Source: Neoroseomonas oryzicola (GTDB lineage Bacteria > Pseudomonadota > Alphaproteobacteria > Acetobacterales > Acetobacteraceae). Taken from it: a DNA stretch of 64,000 nt. The stretch covers positions 462,283-526,282 of the forward strand of contig NZ_JAAVUP010000003.1 in the NCBI RefSeq assembly GCF_012163135.1, in the 5' to 3' direction. The notes beneath the pieces are model-generated. The model was given only the letters and a program-made list of their open reading frames with translations, did not search any database and had not been told where the DNA came from. Every line of letters starts with the position of its first letter. Position 1 is the first letter of the stretch. Made by a program: the position numbers and the translations under genes. Positions 52,842-60,726 of the stretch are shown here, piece after piece.

Positions 52842-53307
52842 GCTCCGCCGCATCCTCGGGTGCCTCCCGCTGCTGGTGGCCCTGGCCGGTCCGGCCTTTG
52901 GCGCGGTGGGCCGGCCGGAGGATCGCCTGGCGGATCCGGGGCTGGAGTCCCGGGCCGAGCAGATCGGGCGCGAGTTGCGGTGCATGGTCTGTCAGAACCA
53001 GTCGATCGAGGACAGCGATGCGGACCTGGCGCGCGACCTGCGGCGCATCGTGCGGGAGAGGGTGCAGGCGGGGGACGACGATGCGGCGGTGATGCGTTTC
53101 GTCCATGACCGCTATGGCGACTTCGTGTTGTTGCGTCCGCCCTTCAATCCGGTGACGGCGTTGTTGTGGGCGATGCCGGTGATCGCCTTCGGGGGTGGGC
53201 TGGCGGTGATCCTGACGCGCCGGCGGCGGGCGGGTGCGGTGGAGCCGCCGCCGCTGACCGAGGCGGAGCGGCGGCGTCTCGCGGAACTGGATGGCGGCGG
53301 CGCCTGA
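52774..53307 (+). CDS. ccmH: CcmH (CcmL-type), thiol-disulfide subunit of the haem lyase
   Basis: 177 residues from ATG 52774. The first 20 residues are translated from the palindromic repeat, and the signal-like segment RRILGCLPLLVALAGPAFG only begins near residue 25. The true start may therefore be a later TTG or GTG. The active motif is LRCMVCQNQSIEDS (Cys70, Cys73), then ADLARDLRRIVRERV. A membrane anchor (ALLWAMPVIAFGGGLAVIL) sits near the C-terminus. It reduces apocytochrome c and presents it to CcmF. Confidence 0.92.
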   Translation: MYRFPKALRPLAGGVPGRAGPSPLRRILGCLPLLVALAGPAFGAVGRPEDRLADPGLESRAEQIGRELRCMVCQNQSIEDSDADLARDLRRIVRERVQAGDDDAAVMRFVHDRYGDFVLLRPPFNPVTALLWAMPVIAFGGGLAVILTRRRRAGAVEPPPLTEAERRRLAELDGGGA

Positions 53308-53312
53308 GGCTC

Positions 53313-54122
53313 ATGGAAGATTTCATCATCTGGCTACCGCTGGTCCTGCTCGCGCTCGCGGCCTTGATGCCGCTGGCCGCCGCGCTGCTGCGCCCGCGCG
53401 CCGCGCGCGGCCGGCGGGAGGCCGACATGGCGCTGTATCGCGCGCAGCTGGCCGAGCTCGACCGCGAGAGGGAGGTCGGGCGGCTGGACGAGGCCGGCCA
53501 CCGGGCCGCGACGCTCGAGGTGCAGCGCCGGCTGATCGCGGCGGCCGAGCAGACCGAGGGCGAGGCGCAGGCGGGGCGCGGGGCGATGGCCGCGCTGGTG
53601 CTGCTGCCGCTGATCGTGGCGGCGGGCGTCGGGCTGTATCTGCTGCGCGGCACGCCGGGGCTGCCCTCGGCGACCTATGCCATGCGCGCCGAGGTGCAGG
53701 AGCGCGACGAGAGGCTGCTCGCGACGCTGCGGGAGAGGCTGGCCGCGCTCGACCCGCGCAGCGAGCAGGCCTGGCAGGGCTATGTGCTGCTGGGCAATGC
53801 GGAGCGGGCGCGAGGCCGGCCGGAGGCGGCGATCGCCGCCTGGCGCACGGCGCTGGAGGCGCGCTTCGACCCCGGCCTCGCGGGAGAGGTCGCGGAGACC
53901 GAGATCGAGCGCAACGCCCCGGCCGCGGCGATGCCCTGGATCGAGCGCGGGCTGCGCGAGGCGCCGAACGACCCGCGGCTGCGGTTCCTGTTCGGGCTGG
54001 CGGAACTGCAGGCCGGCCGTCCGGAGGCCGCGCGGACGGCCTGGCAGGCGCTGTTGGCCGATACGCCGGCGGATGCGCCCTGGCGGGCGATGCTGACGCA
54101 GCGGCTGTCTAGCCTGCCCTGA
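53313..54122 (+). CDS. ccmI: CcmI, cytochrome c biogenesis TPR protein
   Basis: 269 residues from ATG 53313, five bases after the ccmH stop. There are two membrane segments (IIWLPLVLLALAALMPL and AALVLLPLIVAAGVGLYLL) with the CcmI-typical cytoplasmic loop YRAQLAELDREREVGRLDEA between them. A TPR domain follows (WQGYVLLGNAERARGRPEAAI onward). It binds apocytochrome c C-termini for the haem lyase. Last gene of the operon; its 3' end overlaps the convergent lipoprotein gene by 14 bases. Confidence 0.93.
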   Translation: MEDFIIWLPLVLLALAALMPLAAALLRPRAARGRREADMALYRAQLAELDREREVGRLDEAGHRAATLEVQRRLIAAAEQTEGEAQAGRGAMAALVLLPLIVAAGVGLYLLRGTPGLPSATYAMRAEVQERDERLLATLRERLAALDPRSEQAWQGYVLLGNAERARGRPEAAIAAWRTALEARFDPGLAGEVAETEIERNAPAAAMPWIERGLREAPNDPRLRFLFGLAELQAGRPEAARTAWQALLADTPADAPWRAMLTQRLSSLP

Positions 54123-54819
54123 CGCGGCTGGCGGGCGGGCGCGGCGGCACGGGCAGGCGCGCCGCCCGCGCCGGCGGCGGTGGTGCCGTGATGAGCGGCG
54201 TGACGGCCGGGGGCGCGGCGGGGGCGGGGCGGATGCCCTCGATCATCGCCAGCACCTCGGCGTGCAGGTAGCGCGCCTTCTCGATCGAGAGGTGCGATTC
54301 GCCCTCGACCAGCCGGTTCTCGATGGTGCCGTCGAAGCCGGCGGCGGGTTCGACCTTGCGGCTCAGCGGGTCGCGTTCCTGGTAGAAGTTCACCACGCGC
54401 TTCGGCCCGCGCGGCGCGGTGCCGACCACGGTGGGATCGAAGGTGATGACGAGGTCGACGGGCACGTTCCCTGCGCCGAGCATCCCGCCCATCCGCAGCA
54501 CTTCATCGGCGCCGAAGGAATGGCCGATCAGCACCAGCGGGCGCGGCAGGGTGCCGGCGTTGACCGCGGCGACGGTCTCCTCGACCAGGCGGCGGCCCTC
54601 GACGTGGTTGTGGACGCTGGCGTCGTAGTCGGCCTGGCGCAGTTCGGCCGTCATGACGTTGAGCCCGGTCGAGAACATGTTGGCCAGGCCGCGCACCAGG
54701 ATGACGCGCCCCTTCGGCGGCCCGGCGAGCGGGGCGAGCCGCGTCGGCCCGCAGGCGCCGAGGAGCAGGAGGCCCGCCAGCGCGGCGCGCCGGGGCAGGA
54801 TGGGGGACGGGGCGGTCAT
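54109..54819 (-). CDS. Lipoprotein with alpha/beta hydrolase fold (copy A)
   Basis: 236 residues. Signal peptide with lipobox LLLGAC (Cys23). The hydrolase core begins RVILVRGLANMFSTGLNVM; the nucleophile elbow is GHSFGAD (99-105, Ser101), with DLVITFDPTVVGT and SHLSIEK offering the acid and His. The C-terminal 40 residues are Pro/Ala-rich. It is clearly paralogous to the next gene (shared LVRGLANxFSTG, GHSxGAD, FDPxxVGT). Probable periplasmic esterase or lipase anchored to a membrane. Substrate unknown. Confidence 0.8.
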   Translation of the reverse strand: MTAPSPILPRRAALAGLLLLGACGPTRLAPLAGPPKGRVILVRGLANMFSTGLNVMTAELRQADYDASVHNHVEGRRLVEETVAAVNAGTLPRPLVLIGHSFGADEVLRMGGMLGAGNVPVDLVITFDPTVVGTAPRGPKRVVNFYQERDPLSRKVEPAAGFDGTIENRLVEGESHLSIEKARYLHAEVLAMIEGIRPAPAAPPAVTPLITAPPPPARAARLPVPPRPPASRVRAG

Positions 54820-54936
54820 GCGAATCGTAAAGCGGAACGGGCCGTCTGGTTGCCTGGGTGCGATGGCGGGATCGTGGCGGCAATCGCGCCTTCGGACGCC
54901 GGGCGCGCCGCAGGCGGGCGTCCGTCGCCCGCGGGA

Positions 54937-55608
54937 TCAGGTTGCCGGGCGCCGCTGTCGCGGGGCCGGCAGGCCGAGGCGGGTGCGCTGCTGTTCGAGC
55001 AGCGCGAAGACCTGGCGGTGCAGTTCCGGGTCCTTGTCGATGGTGAAGTGGTTGTCGCCCGACACTGCCCGGTTTTCGAGCACCCCGGTGAAGCCGGGTT
55101 CGGCGGTCAGGCCGCGGCCCCAGACGCCGGTGGTCTGGTAGTAGTTGCGCACGAAGGCGGGCCCCGGCGGCACGGTGCCGACCAGCACCGGGTCGAAGGT
55201 GACGAGCAGGTCGGCGATCTGCGCCGCCTGGCCGACCCGCGCGGCGAGGCGGATGCCGTCATCGGCGCCGAGCGAATGGCCGATCACCGCGAAGGGGCGC
55301 GGCACCTGCCCGGCGCGGGCGCGCGCCAGCGTCTCCTCCGCCTCGTCCCGCCAGTCGAGGTGGTTGTGCACCGTGGCGTCGTAGCCCGCCGCGCGCAGCC
55401 GTTCCTCGAGTTCGTCCATCCCGGTGGAGAAGACGTTGGCGAGGCCGCGCAGCAGCAGCACGCGGCCGAGCGGCGGTCCCGGCAGGGGGTCGTCCTCGTC
55501 GCCCAGGGCGCAGCCGCCGATGGCGAGCCCGGCCAGGCCCGACAGCATGCCACGCCGCGGCAACAGCCGGCCCTGAGGCCCGATCCCCCGCATCCGGCTT
55601 TCCCTCAT
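54937..55608 (-). CDS. Lipoprotein with alpha/beta hydrolase fold (copy B)
   Basis: 223 residues from ATG 55608, overlapping the methyltransferase stop (ATGA). Signal peptide with lipobox-like IGGCA (Cys33) after RRGMLSGLAGLA. The core LLRGLANVFSTGMDELEERL, GHSLGAD (110-116, Ser112), DLLVTFDPVLVGTVPPGP and NHFTIDK repeats the pattern of copy A. A duplication followed by divergence is clear. Both copies share the FSTGM/L motif, which I do not know from a named family. Confidence 0.8.
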   Translation of the reverse strand: MRESRMRGIGPQGRLLPRRGMLSGLAGLAIGGCALGDEDDPLPGPPLGRVLLLRGLANVFSTGMDELEERLRAAGYDATVHNHLDWRDEAEETLARARAGQVPRPFAVIGHSLGADDGIRLAARVGQAAQIADLLVTFDPVLVGTVPPGPAFVRNYYQTTGVWGRGLTAEPGFTGVLENRAVSGDNHFTIDKDPELHRQVFALLEQQRTRLGLPAPRQRRPAT

Positions 55609-56201
55609 TTCGAGCCCCGCCGCGCGAAGGGCATCACGCGGGGCGTCCGCGCGGCATAGGCGTCCCAGTCGGCGCCGAAGGTCGCGCGCATCAGCGCTTC
55701 CTCCCGCCCGACGCGGAACAGATACAGCGTGCCGAAGCCCACGATCCCGGCGAAGCCCGCGACCCAGTTCTGCAACGTCAGCGCCTGCGCGATCGCCCAC
55801 ATCCAGAAGGCCGTGTACATGGGGTGGCGCACGAAGCGGTAGACGCCGGCGGTGACAAGCGCGTGCTCCTCCCGCACCTTCAGCGTGACCGACCAGTTGC
55901 GGCCCAGCGCCTTGTGCGTCGCGTAGAACAGGCCGAGCGACGCGACGAACAGCATCAGGCCGAGCACCGCGCGGAGCGGCGAGAAATCCTGGTTCAGCGA
56001 CCGCGGGAAGCCGCTGACGATATAGATGAACGGGATGACGCCGAGCCCGGTGAAGGAGACCGCGAGCAACAGCTTCTCCTGCACGTCCATCGCGTCATGG
56101 GTGATGACGTTGCGCTTCGTCTTGCGCTCGAAGGGCCGGCGGATCACCCACCAGGCGACCATGCACAGGCCGTGCAGCAGCTTCGCGATCAGCGGCGTCA
56201 C
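55605..56201 (-). CDS. Isoprenylcysteine methyltransferase-like membrane methyltransferase
   Basis: 198 residues from GTG 56201 (GTGA overlap with the preceding gene). There are four to five membrane segments, then the ICMT/PEMT motif VYRFVRHPMYTAFWMW and the closing GREEALMRATFGADWDAYAARTPR. The family methylates lipid-linked carboxylates, phospholipids or isoprenoids using AdoMet. It sits between two hydrolase genes and is translationally coupled to both. Substrate unknown. Confidence 0.88.
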   Translation of the reverse strand: MTPLIAKLLHGLCMVAWWVIRRPFERKTKRNVITHDAMDVQEKLLLAVSFTGLGVIPFIYIVSGFPRSLNQDFSPLRAVLGLMLFVASLGLFYATHKALGRNWSVTLKVREEHALVTAGVYRFVRHPMYTAFWMWAIAQALTLQNWVAGFAGIVGFGTLYLFRVGREEALMRATFGADWDAYAARTPRVMPFARRGSK

Positions 56202-57394
56202 GCGGCTGCCGCCCCGGCCGTCGCGGTGGCCAGCGCGCCATCGGCGCCGAGCAGCCGGTCCGGCGCCGCGTCGCGTCCGACCGCGCCCGGCCCGCAGGCG
56301 ATCATTCCCCAGTCGTAGAAATACCGACGCATGTTTCCCGTCACGTAGATGCGGTGGGCGCGCAGCATGGATCGCCGCACGCGGCGCCAGGCCGGCGCGT
56401 CGAGCATGGCGCGCGGATGGATGCGTTCCATGTGCGGCCCGCGCCCGGCAAGGCCCAGCACGGCCACCGGATCGGCGCGGTGGAAGGACACCAGGTCCCG
56501 CCGCGAGGTGTATTCGAGCCAGGCGAGCCCCGGCGCGGCGGCGATGCGCGCGACCGCCGCGCGCAGGCCCGTCGCCTCGGGCATCAGGGCGATCTTGAGC
56601 AGCGAGGACCCGAGCCCGACGAGGGCGAGCCGCGGCGCCGGGCGCGGCGGGGCCGGTTCCGCCGCGAGCGAGGCCGCCAGCGCCTCGGCCAGCAGCACCA
56701 TCCCCAGGCTGTGGCCGCTGAGGACCACCTCCTCGGCGTCGCGGCGGTGGCGGGCGGCGGTGATCTCGGCGGCGAAGCGGCCGATGCGCGCGGCGATGTC
56801 CGGGCGCGTCCCGCGCGCGAGGTCGCGGGCGAAGACCCAGTCGGCCAGCAGGTGCCCCAGATGGGCCCGCCGGTTCGCCAGAAGCACCAGCCCCGCCGCC
56901 ACGGAGGCGCCGGCCGCGAGCCCCACCCAGCCGCCGACCAGCGCGGCCGCGAGGACGCCCCCCAGTACCGCGCCGAGCAACATCGCCACCGGCAGGGCGA
57001 CGAACATCAGGTAGCGCCAATGCGCCCGGCCGTAGCGCCCCAGCGTCCCGTCCAGCAGCAGCGCCCAGAGCGCGATCAGCCCGCCGCCGATCCGCGCGGG
57101 CAACGGCACGGCGAGGTCCCGCGCGATGAGGTCATGCCAGTCGAGGATGCGGATCTCGGCCTCGGTCTCCCAGTCCGGCCCGACGAGACGGGCGGGGAAG
57201 GCGAGCACCACCCCGTCCGCCGAGGCGGTGGCGGGCCCGGTCACGCCCCGCAGGCCCCAGCAGGTGGCGGTACGCCCGACGGTGCGCGCCAGCCGTCGCG
57301 CCTGGGCGGCGGCGTCGAGAGGCTCGTAGCCCGGGACGTGCAGCACGAGGCGCCGGCGCACGGGCAAGGGAGGGGTCGGGGGCGCGCTGGTCAT
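56198..57394 (-). CDS. Membrane-associated alpha/beta hydrolase (copy C)
   Basis: 398 residues from ATG 57394 (open frame upstream to 57457). The N-terminal part has RRLVLHVPGYEPLDA; a hydrophobic hairpin (about 130-175) follows. The nucleophile elbow is VLSGHSLGMVLLAEAL (Ser229), and late HMERIHPRAM may supply His. It differs in architecture from copies A and B by the internal membrane segments. First gene of the four-gene set with the methyltransferase. The GHSLGxxL elbow resembles lipases. Confidence 0.8.
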   Translation of the reverse strand: MTSAPPTPPLPVRRRLVLHVPGYEPLDAAAQARRLARTVGRTATCWGLRGVTGPATASADGVVLAFPARLVGPDWETEAEIRILDWHDLIARDLAVPLPARIGGGLIALWALLLDGTLGRYGRAHWRYLMFVALPVAMLLGAVLGGVLAAALVGGWVGLAAGASVAAGLVLLANRRAHLGHLLADWVFARDLARGTRPDIAARIGRFAAEITAARHRRDAEEVVLSGHSLGMVLLAEALAASLAAEPAPPRPAPRLALVGLGSSLLKIALMPEATGLRAAVARIAAAPGLAWLEYTSRRDLVSFHRADPVAVLGLAGRGPHMERIHPRAMLDAPAWRRVRRSMLRAHRIYVTGNMRRYFYDWGMIACGPGAVGRDAAPDRLLGADGALATATAGAAAA

Positions 57395-57509
57395 CCTGGT
57401 CGGCCCCGATTTCGCGACCAGCAGGCTTCTGTCAACGTGTTTCGCGTCGCCGGCCATCCGGCGCGGGGGTGCGCCGCCCGTTCAACGCCCCGCGAGGCGG
57501 CGGGTTGCC

Positions 57510-58103
57510 TCAGGCCCCGCGCAGCGGTTCGGCCGGCCCGCGCGCCGTCAGCCGCCGGATGAGCGCGAGGAACTCCGGCGCGTCCCAGGCCGCGTCGCCC
57601 TCGAGCCGCGCGCGTTCCCGCCCGCCGCGGTCCACGATCACGGTCGTGGGAAGTCCCCGCGCGCCGAGGGCCCGCGCCGCCGCCCCGCGGGGGTCCAGCC
57701 AGACGCCCAGGTTCCTGACCTGAGTCCGTTCGTAGAAGGCCTGCACCACCGGCGCCCCGCCGCGATCCGAGGAGAGCGGCAGGATATCGATGTTTTCCCG
57801 CGCCAGGGCGGCGGCCAGGCGGTCGAGCGCCGGCATCTCCGCCACGCAGGGCGGGCACCAGGTCGCCCAGAGGTTGATGACCACCCCTCGTCCGGCGAAA
57901 TCCGCCATGGTCTTGGACCGGCCCTCGGCGTCGGTGAAGGCGAGGTCGGGTAGCGCCGCCTCGTTCTCCCGCAACCGGTTCATGCCGTGGGGGGCGGCCA
58001 TGGCTGGACGGGCCGGAAGCCCCGCCTGTATCAGGGTCGCCGCCGCCAGCGCCGGGGCGGCCATGAGGACGGAACGGCGCGTCGGAACCAGCACGAAAGA
58101 CAC
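57510..58103 (-). CDS. TlpA family thiol:disulfide oxidoreductase
   Basis: 197 residues. The N-terminus has a signal-like region ([21 protein letters not shown]...AMAA). The thioredoxin fold active site is Cys83-Pro-Pro-Cys86 in [20 protein letters not shown], and the cis-Pro loop is GLPTTVIVD. It acts in the periplasm as a reductant. It is divergent from argH with about 20 bases between starts, so the two promoters overlap each other's 5' regions. It is distinct from the ccmG in the ccm operon. Confidence 0.92.
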   Translation of the reverse strand: MSFVLVPTRRSVLMAAPALAAATLIQAGLPARPAMAAPHGMNRLRENEAALPDLAFTDAEGRSKTMADFAGRGVVINLWATWCPPCVAEMPALDRLAAALARENIDILPLSSDRGGAPVVQAFYERTQVRNLGVWLDPRGAAARALGARGLPTTVIVDRGGRERARLEGDAAWDAPEFLALIRRLTARGPAEPLRGA

Positions 58104-58126
58104 CCCCCCAAGGTGAGCACAAGCAC

Positions 58127-59515
58127 GTGAGCAGCAACGCCAATCGGCAATGGGGCGGACGCTTCGCGGAAGGCCCCTCCGCCATCATGGAAGCGATCAA
58201 TGCCTCGATCGGCTTCGACCGCAAGATGTGGCGCCAGGACATCCGCGGCTCGCTCGCCCATGCCGCGATGCTGAAGCATGTGGGGATCATCTCCGCCGAT
58301 GACGAGGAGGCGATCCGCCGGGGGCTGACCGACATCGCCGCCCGGATCGAGAAGGGCGACTTCCCCTTCGACGAGGCGCTCGAGGACATCCACATGAACG
58401 TGGAGGCCCGGCTGTCCGCGGTGATCGGCGACGCCGGCAAGCGCCTGCACACCGGGCGGTCACGCAACGACCAGGTCGCGCTCGACGTGCGGCTGTGGGT
58501 GCGGGACGCGATCGACGGGCTGTCGGGGCAGATCGAGGACGTGATGCGCGCCCTCGTCGCGCGGGCCGAGGAACATGCCGGCACGGTGATGCCGGGCTTC
58601 ACCCATCTGCAGCCGGCCCAGCCGGTCACGCTGGGCCATCACTTCCTCGCCTATGTCGAGATGCTCTCGCGCGACCTGTCGCGGCTGCGCGATTGCCGCG
58701 CGCGCATGAACGAATGCCCGCTGGGCGCGGCCGCCCTGGCCGGCACGGGCTTCCCGATCGACCGGCACATGACGGCCAAGGCGCTCGGCTTCGACGGGCC
58801 GACGCGCAACAGCCTCGATTCCGTGGCGTCGCGCGATTTCGCGGCCGAGTTCCTCTTTGCCTGCTCGATGTGCGCGACGCACCTCTCGCGCCTGGCCGAG
58901 GAGATCGTGATCTGGACGAACCCCTATTTCGGGTTCGTGAAGCTGTCGGATTCCTTCACCACCGGCAGTTCGATCATGCCGCAGAAGCGCAACCCGGACG
59001 CGGCGGAGCTGGTGCGTGGCAAGACCGGGCGCGTGGTCGGCGCGCTGGTCGGGCTGCTGACGGTGATGAAGGGCCTGGCGCTGACCTATTTCAAGGACAT
59101 GCAGGAGGACAAGGAAGGCGTCTTCGACGCCGCCGAGACCATGACGCTGGTGCTCGCCGCCGTCGCCGGCATGGTGCGCGACCTGAAGCCGGATGTCGGG
59201 CGGCTCGCCGCCGCAGCGGGCGCGGGCTTCTCGACGGCGACCGACCTTGCCGACTGGCTGGTGCGCGAACTGAAGATGCCCTTCCGCGATGCGCACCACG
59301 TCACCGGCGCGCTGGTGGCGAAGGCCGAGGGCCTCGGCGTCGACCTCGCGGGCCTCACCATCGAGGAGATGCGCGAGGCCGAGCCGCGCATCCACGAAGG
59401 CGTCTACGACGTGCTGTCGGTCGCGGCCTCGGTGCGGTCGCGCACCTCCTATGGCGGGACGGCGCCGGCCAATGTCGCGGCCATGGCGGCGGAGTGGAAG
59501 GCGAAGCTCGCATGA
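58127..59515 (+). CDS. argH: Argininosuccinate lyase
   Basis: 462 residues from GTG 58127. Fumarase/aspartase superfamily motifs are in order: [36 protein letters not shown] and the signature [17 protein letters not shown]. It cleaves argininosuccinate to arginine and fumarate, the last step of arginine synthesis. Its stop overlaps the lptM start, the usual argH-lptM order, although lysA does not follow here. Confidence 0.97.
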   Translation: MSSNANRQWGGRFAEGPSAIMEAINASIGFDRKMWRQDIRGSLAHAAMLKHVGIISADDEEAIRRGLTDIAARIEKGDFPFDEALEDIHMNVEARLSAVIGDAGKRLHTGRSRNDQVALDVRLWVRDAIDGLSGQIEDVMRALVARAEEHAGTVMPGFTHLQPAQPVTLGHHFLAYVEMLSRDLSRLRDCRARMNECPLGAAALAGTGFPIDRHMTAKALGFDGPTRNSLDSVASRDFAAEFLFACSMCATHLSRLAEEIVIWTNPYFGFVKLSDSFTTGSSIMPQKRNPDAAELVRGKTGRVVGALVGLLTVMKGLALTYFKDMQEDKEGVFDAAETMTLVLAAVAGMVRDLKPDVGRLAAAAGAGFSTATDLADWLVRELKMPFRDAHHVTGALVAKAEGLGVDLAGLTIEEMREAEPRIHEGVYDVLSVAASVRSRTSYGGTAPANVAAMAAEWKAKLA

Positions 59516-59724
59516 GCCGCGCCGCGCTCGCCGTGCTGGGCCTGGTGCTGCTGGCGGCGGCCTGCGGCAAGGTCGGCCCGGTGCGCGCGCCGGGCCCGCA
59601 GGAGGCCATCACCTACCCGCGCCAGTATCCGGCGCCGGAGCGCCGGCCGGACGGCACGCTGGCGCCGGCGACGACGCCGAGCGCCGGCCCGACCGCGATG
59701 CCGACGATGGTGACGCCGCGGTGA
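59512..59724 (+). CDS. lptM: LptM-like small lipoprotein
   Basis: 70 residues. ATG 59512 overlaps the argH stop (ATGA). The signal peptide ends at lipobox LLAAAC (Cys18), then [10 protein letters not shown], matching the short LptM (YifL) lipoprotein that follows argH or precedes lysA in many Proteobacteria. LptM assists disulfide maturation of the LptDE translocon. The rest is Pro/Thr/Ala-rich. A palindromic repeat follows. Confidence 0.78.
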   Translation: MSRAALAVLGLVLLAAACGKVGPVRAPGPQEAITYPRQYPAPERRPDGTLAPATTPSAGPTAMPTMVTPR

Positions 59725-59756
59725 CCCCGTTGGAGTCCGGCACCAGGTGACGGTGT

Positions 59757-59810
59757 CCAGAGGCCTTTCGGCCTCTGGCGGGGTGGTCCGGAGGGGCGGC
59801 GCCCCTCCGG
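59757..59810. repeat. Compound palindromic repeat, copy 7 (half form)
   Basis: It has only the right half of the standard element: inner hairpin CCAGAGGCC-TTTC-GGCCTCTGG (59757-59778) and outer CCGGAGGGGCG..CCCCTCCGG (59788-59810). It occupies the gap between the convergent lptM-like and methyltransferase genes, where it may end both transcripts. Confidence 0.75.
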
Positions 59811-59817
59811 TTCCGCC

Positions 59818-60726
59818 TCAATCCGTCGAGGCGGGTGCCGCGGGTGCCGCGGGCTCGGGGTTCGGCGCCCCCGCCGGCCGCGGCCGGTTCATCATCGCGC
59901 CCGTCATCGGGATGAAGTAGACGCCGACATCCTTGCGGCTGCGCACGCGCCCGTCCTCGTCCTTCGTGTAGATGTAGAGGAACTGCCCCCGCCTGAACGG
60001 CTGCCCGATCGGGATCACGAGCCGCCCGCCGGGCTTGAGCTGCTGGATCAGCGCCGGCGGCACGTATTGCGCGGCGCAGGTCACGATGATGGTGTCGAAG
60101 CCGCCCTGCACCTCGGGCCAGCCGAAGAAGCCGTCGCCGACGCGCGTCTCGACATTGCTGTAGCCGAGGGGGGCGAAGATCCGCTGCACGGCGCTGCCGA
60201 GCGGGTTGATGATCTCGATCGAGTACTGCTTCGCGACGATGCGCGACAGCAGCGCCGACTGGTAGCCCGACCCGGTGCCGATCTCGAGCACCACATGCTC
60301 GGGCTTCGGCGCGCAGGCCTGGGTCATGTAGGCCTGGCCGAGATAGTCCGACAGCGCCGAGCCGTAGCCGAGGCCCCAGGGCTTCGGATCGGCCTCATAG
60401 GCGTTGGAGGCGCCGTTGGCGCGGCCTTCGTAGTTCCAGTGGAAGTATTCGCGCGGCAGCGTCTCGAAGGCGCGGAGCACGGCGGGGTCGGCTTCGCCGT
60501 TGAAGCGGGCCTTGAGGTAGGATTCGATCCGCCGCATCGCCGCCGGCTTGCGCGCCTGGATGGCGGCGAAGTTCTGCTCGGAGATGGTGGTCTCGCGGCC
60601 CGAGGCGCGCATCGCGGCCAGGTAGGCCTCGCGCGTCCAGGCAGTGCTCCCCTGCGCGCGCGCGATCGGCGGTGCCGCCAGCGCGCCGAGCGCGCCAAGC
60701 AGCAGGGGACGGCGGGAGAGCGTCAT
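59818..60726 (-). CDS. Predicted exported PCMT-fold methyltransferase
   Basis: 302 residues from ATG 60726 (ATGA overlap with the preceding gene). The N-terminus LSRRPLLLGALGALAAPPIARAQ is a signal peptide with a twin-arginine start. A leader of about 100 residues precedes the protein-L-isoaspartate O-methyltransferase fold: VVLEIGTGSGYQSALLSRIV (about 145-164), VETRVGDGFFGWPE and FDTIIVTCAA. AdoMet-dependent repair of isoaspartate is normally cytoplasmic, so an exported form is odd; the signal may instead be an anchor. The C-terminus is Pro/Ala-rich. Confidence 0.82.
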   Translation of the reverse strand: MTLSRRPLLLGALGALAAPPIARAQGSTAWTREAYLAAMRASGRETTISEQNFAAIQARKPAAMRRIESYLKARFNGEADPAVLRAFETLPREYFHWNYEGRANGASNAYEADPKPWGLGYGSALSDYLGQAYMTQACAPKPEHVVLEIGTGSGYQSALLSRIVAKQYSIEIINPLGSAVQRIFAPLGYSNVETRVGDGFFGWPEVQGGFDTIIVTCAAQYVPPALIQQLKPGGRLVIPIGQPFRRGQFLYIYTKDEDGRVRSRKDVGVYFIPMTGAMMNRPRPAGAPNPEPAAPAAPASTD

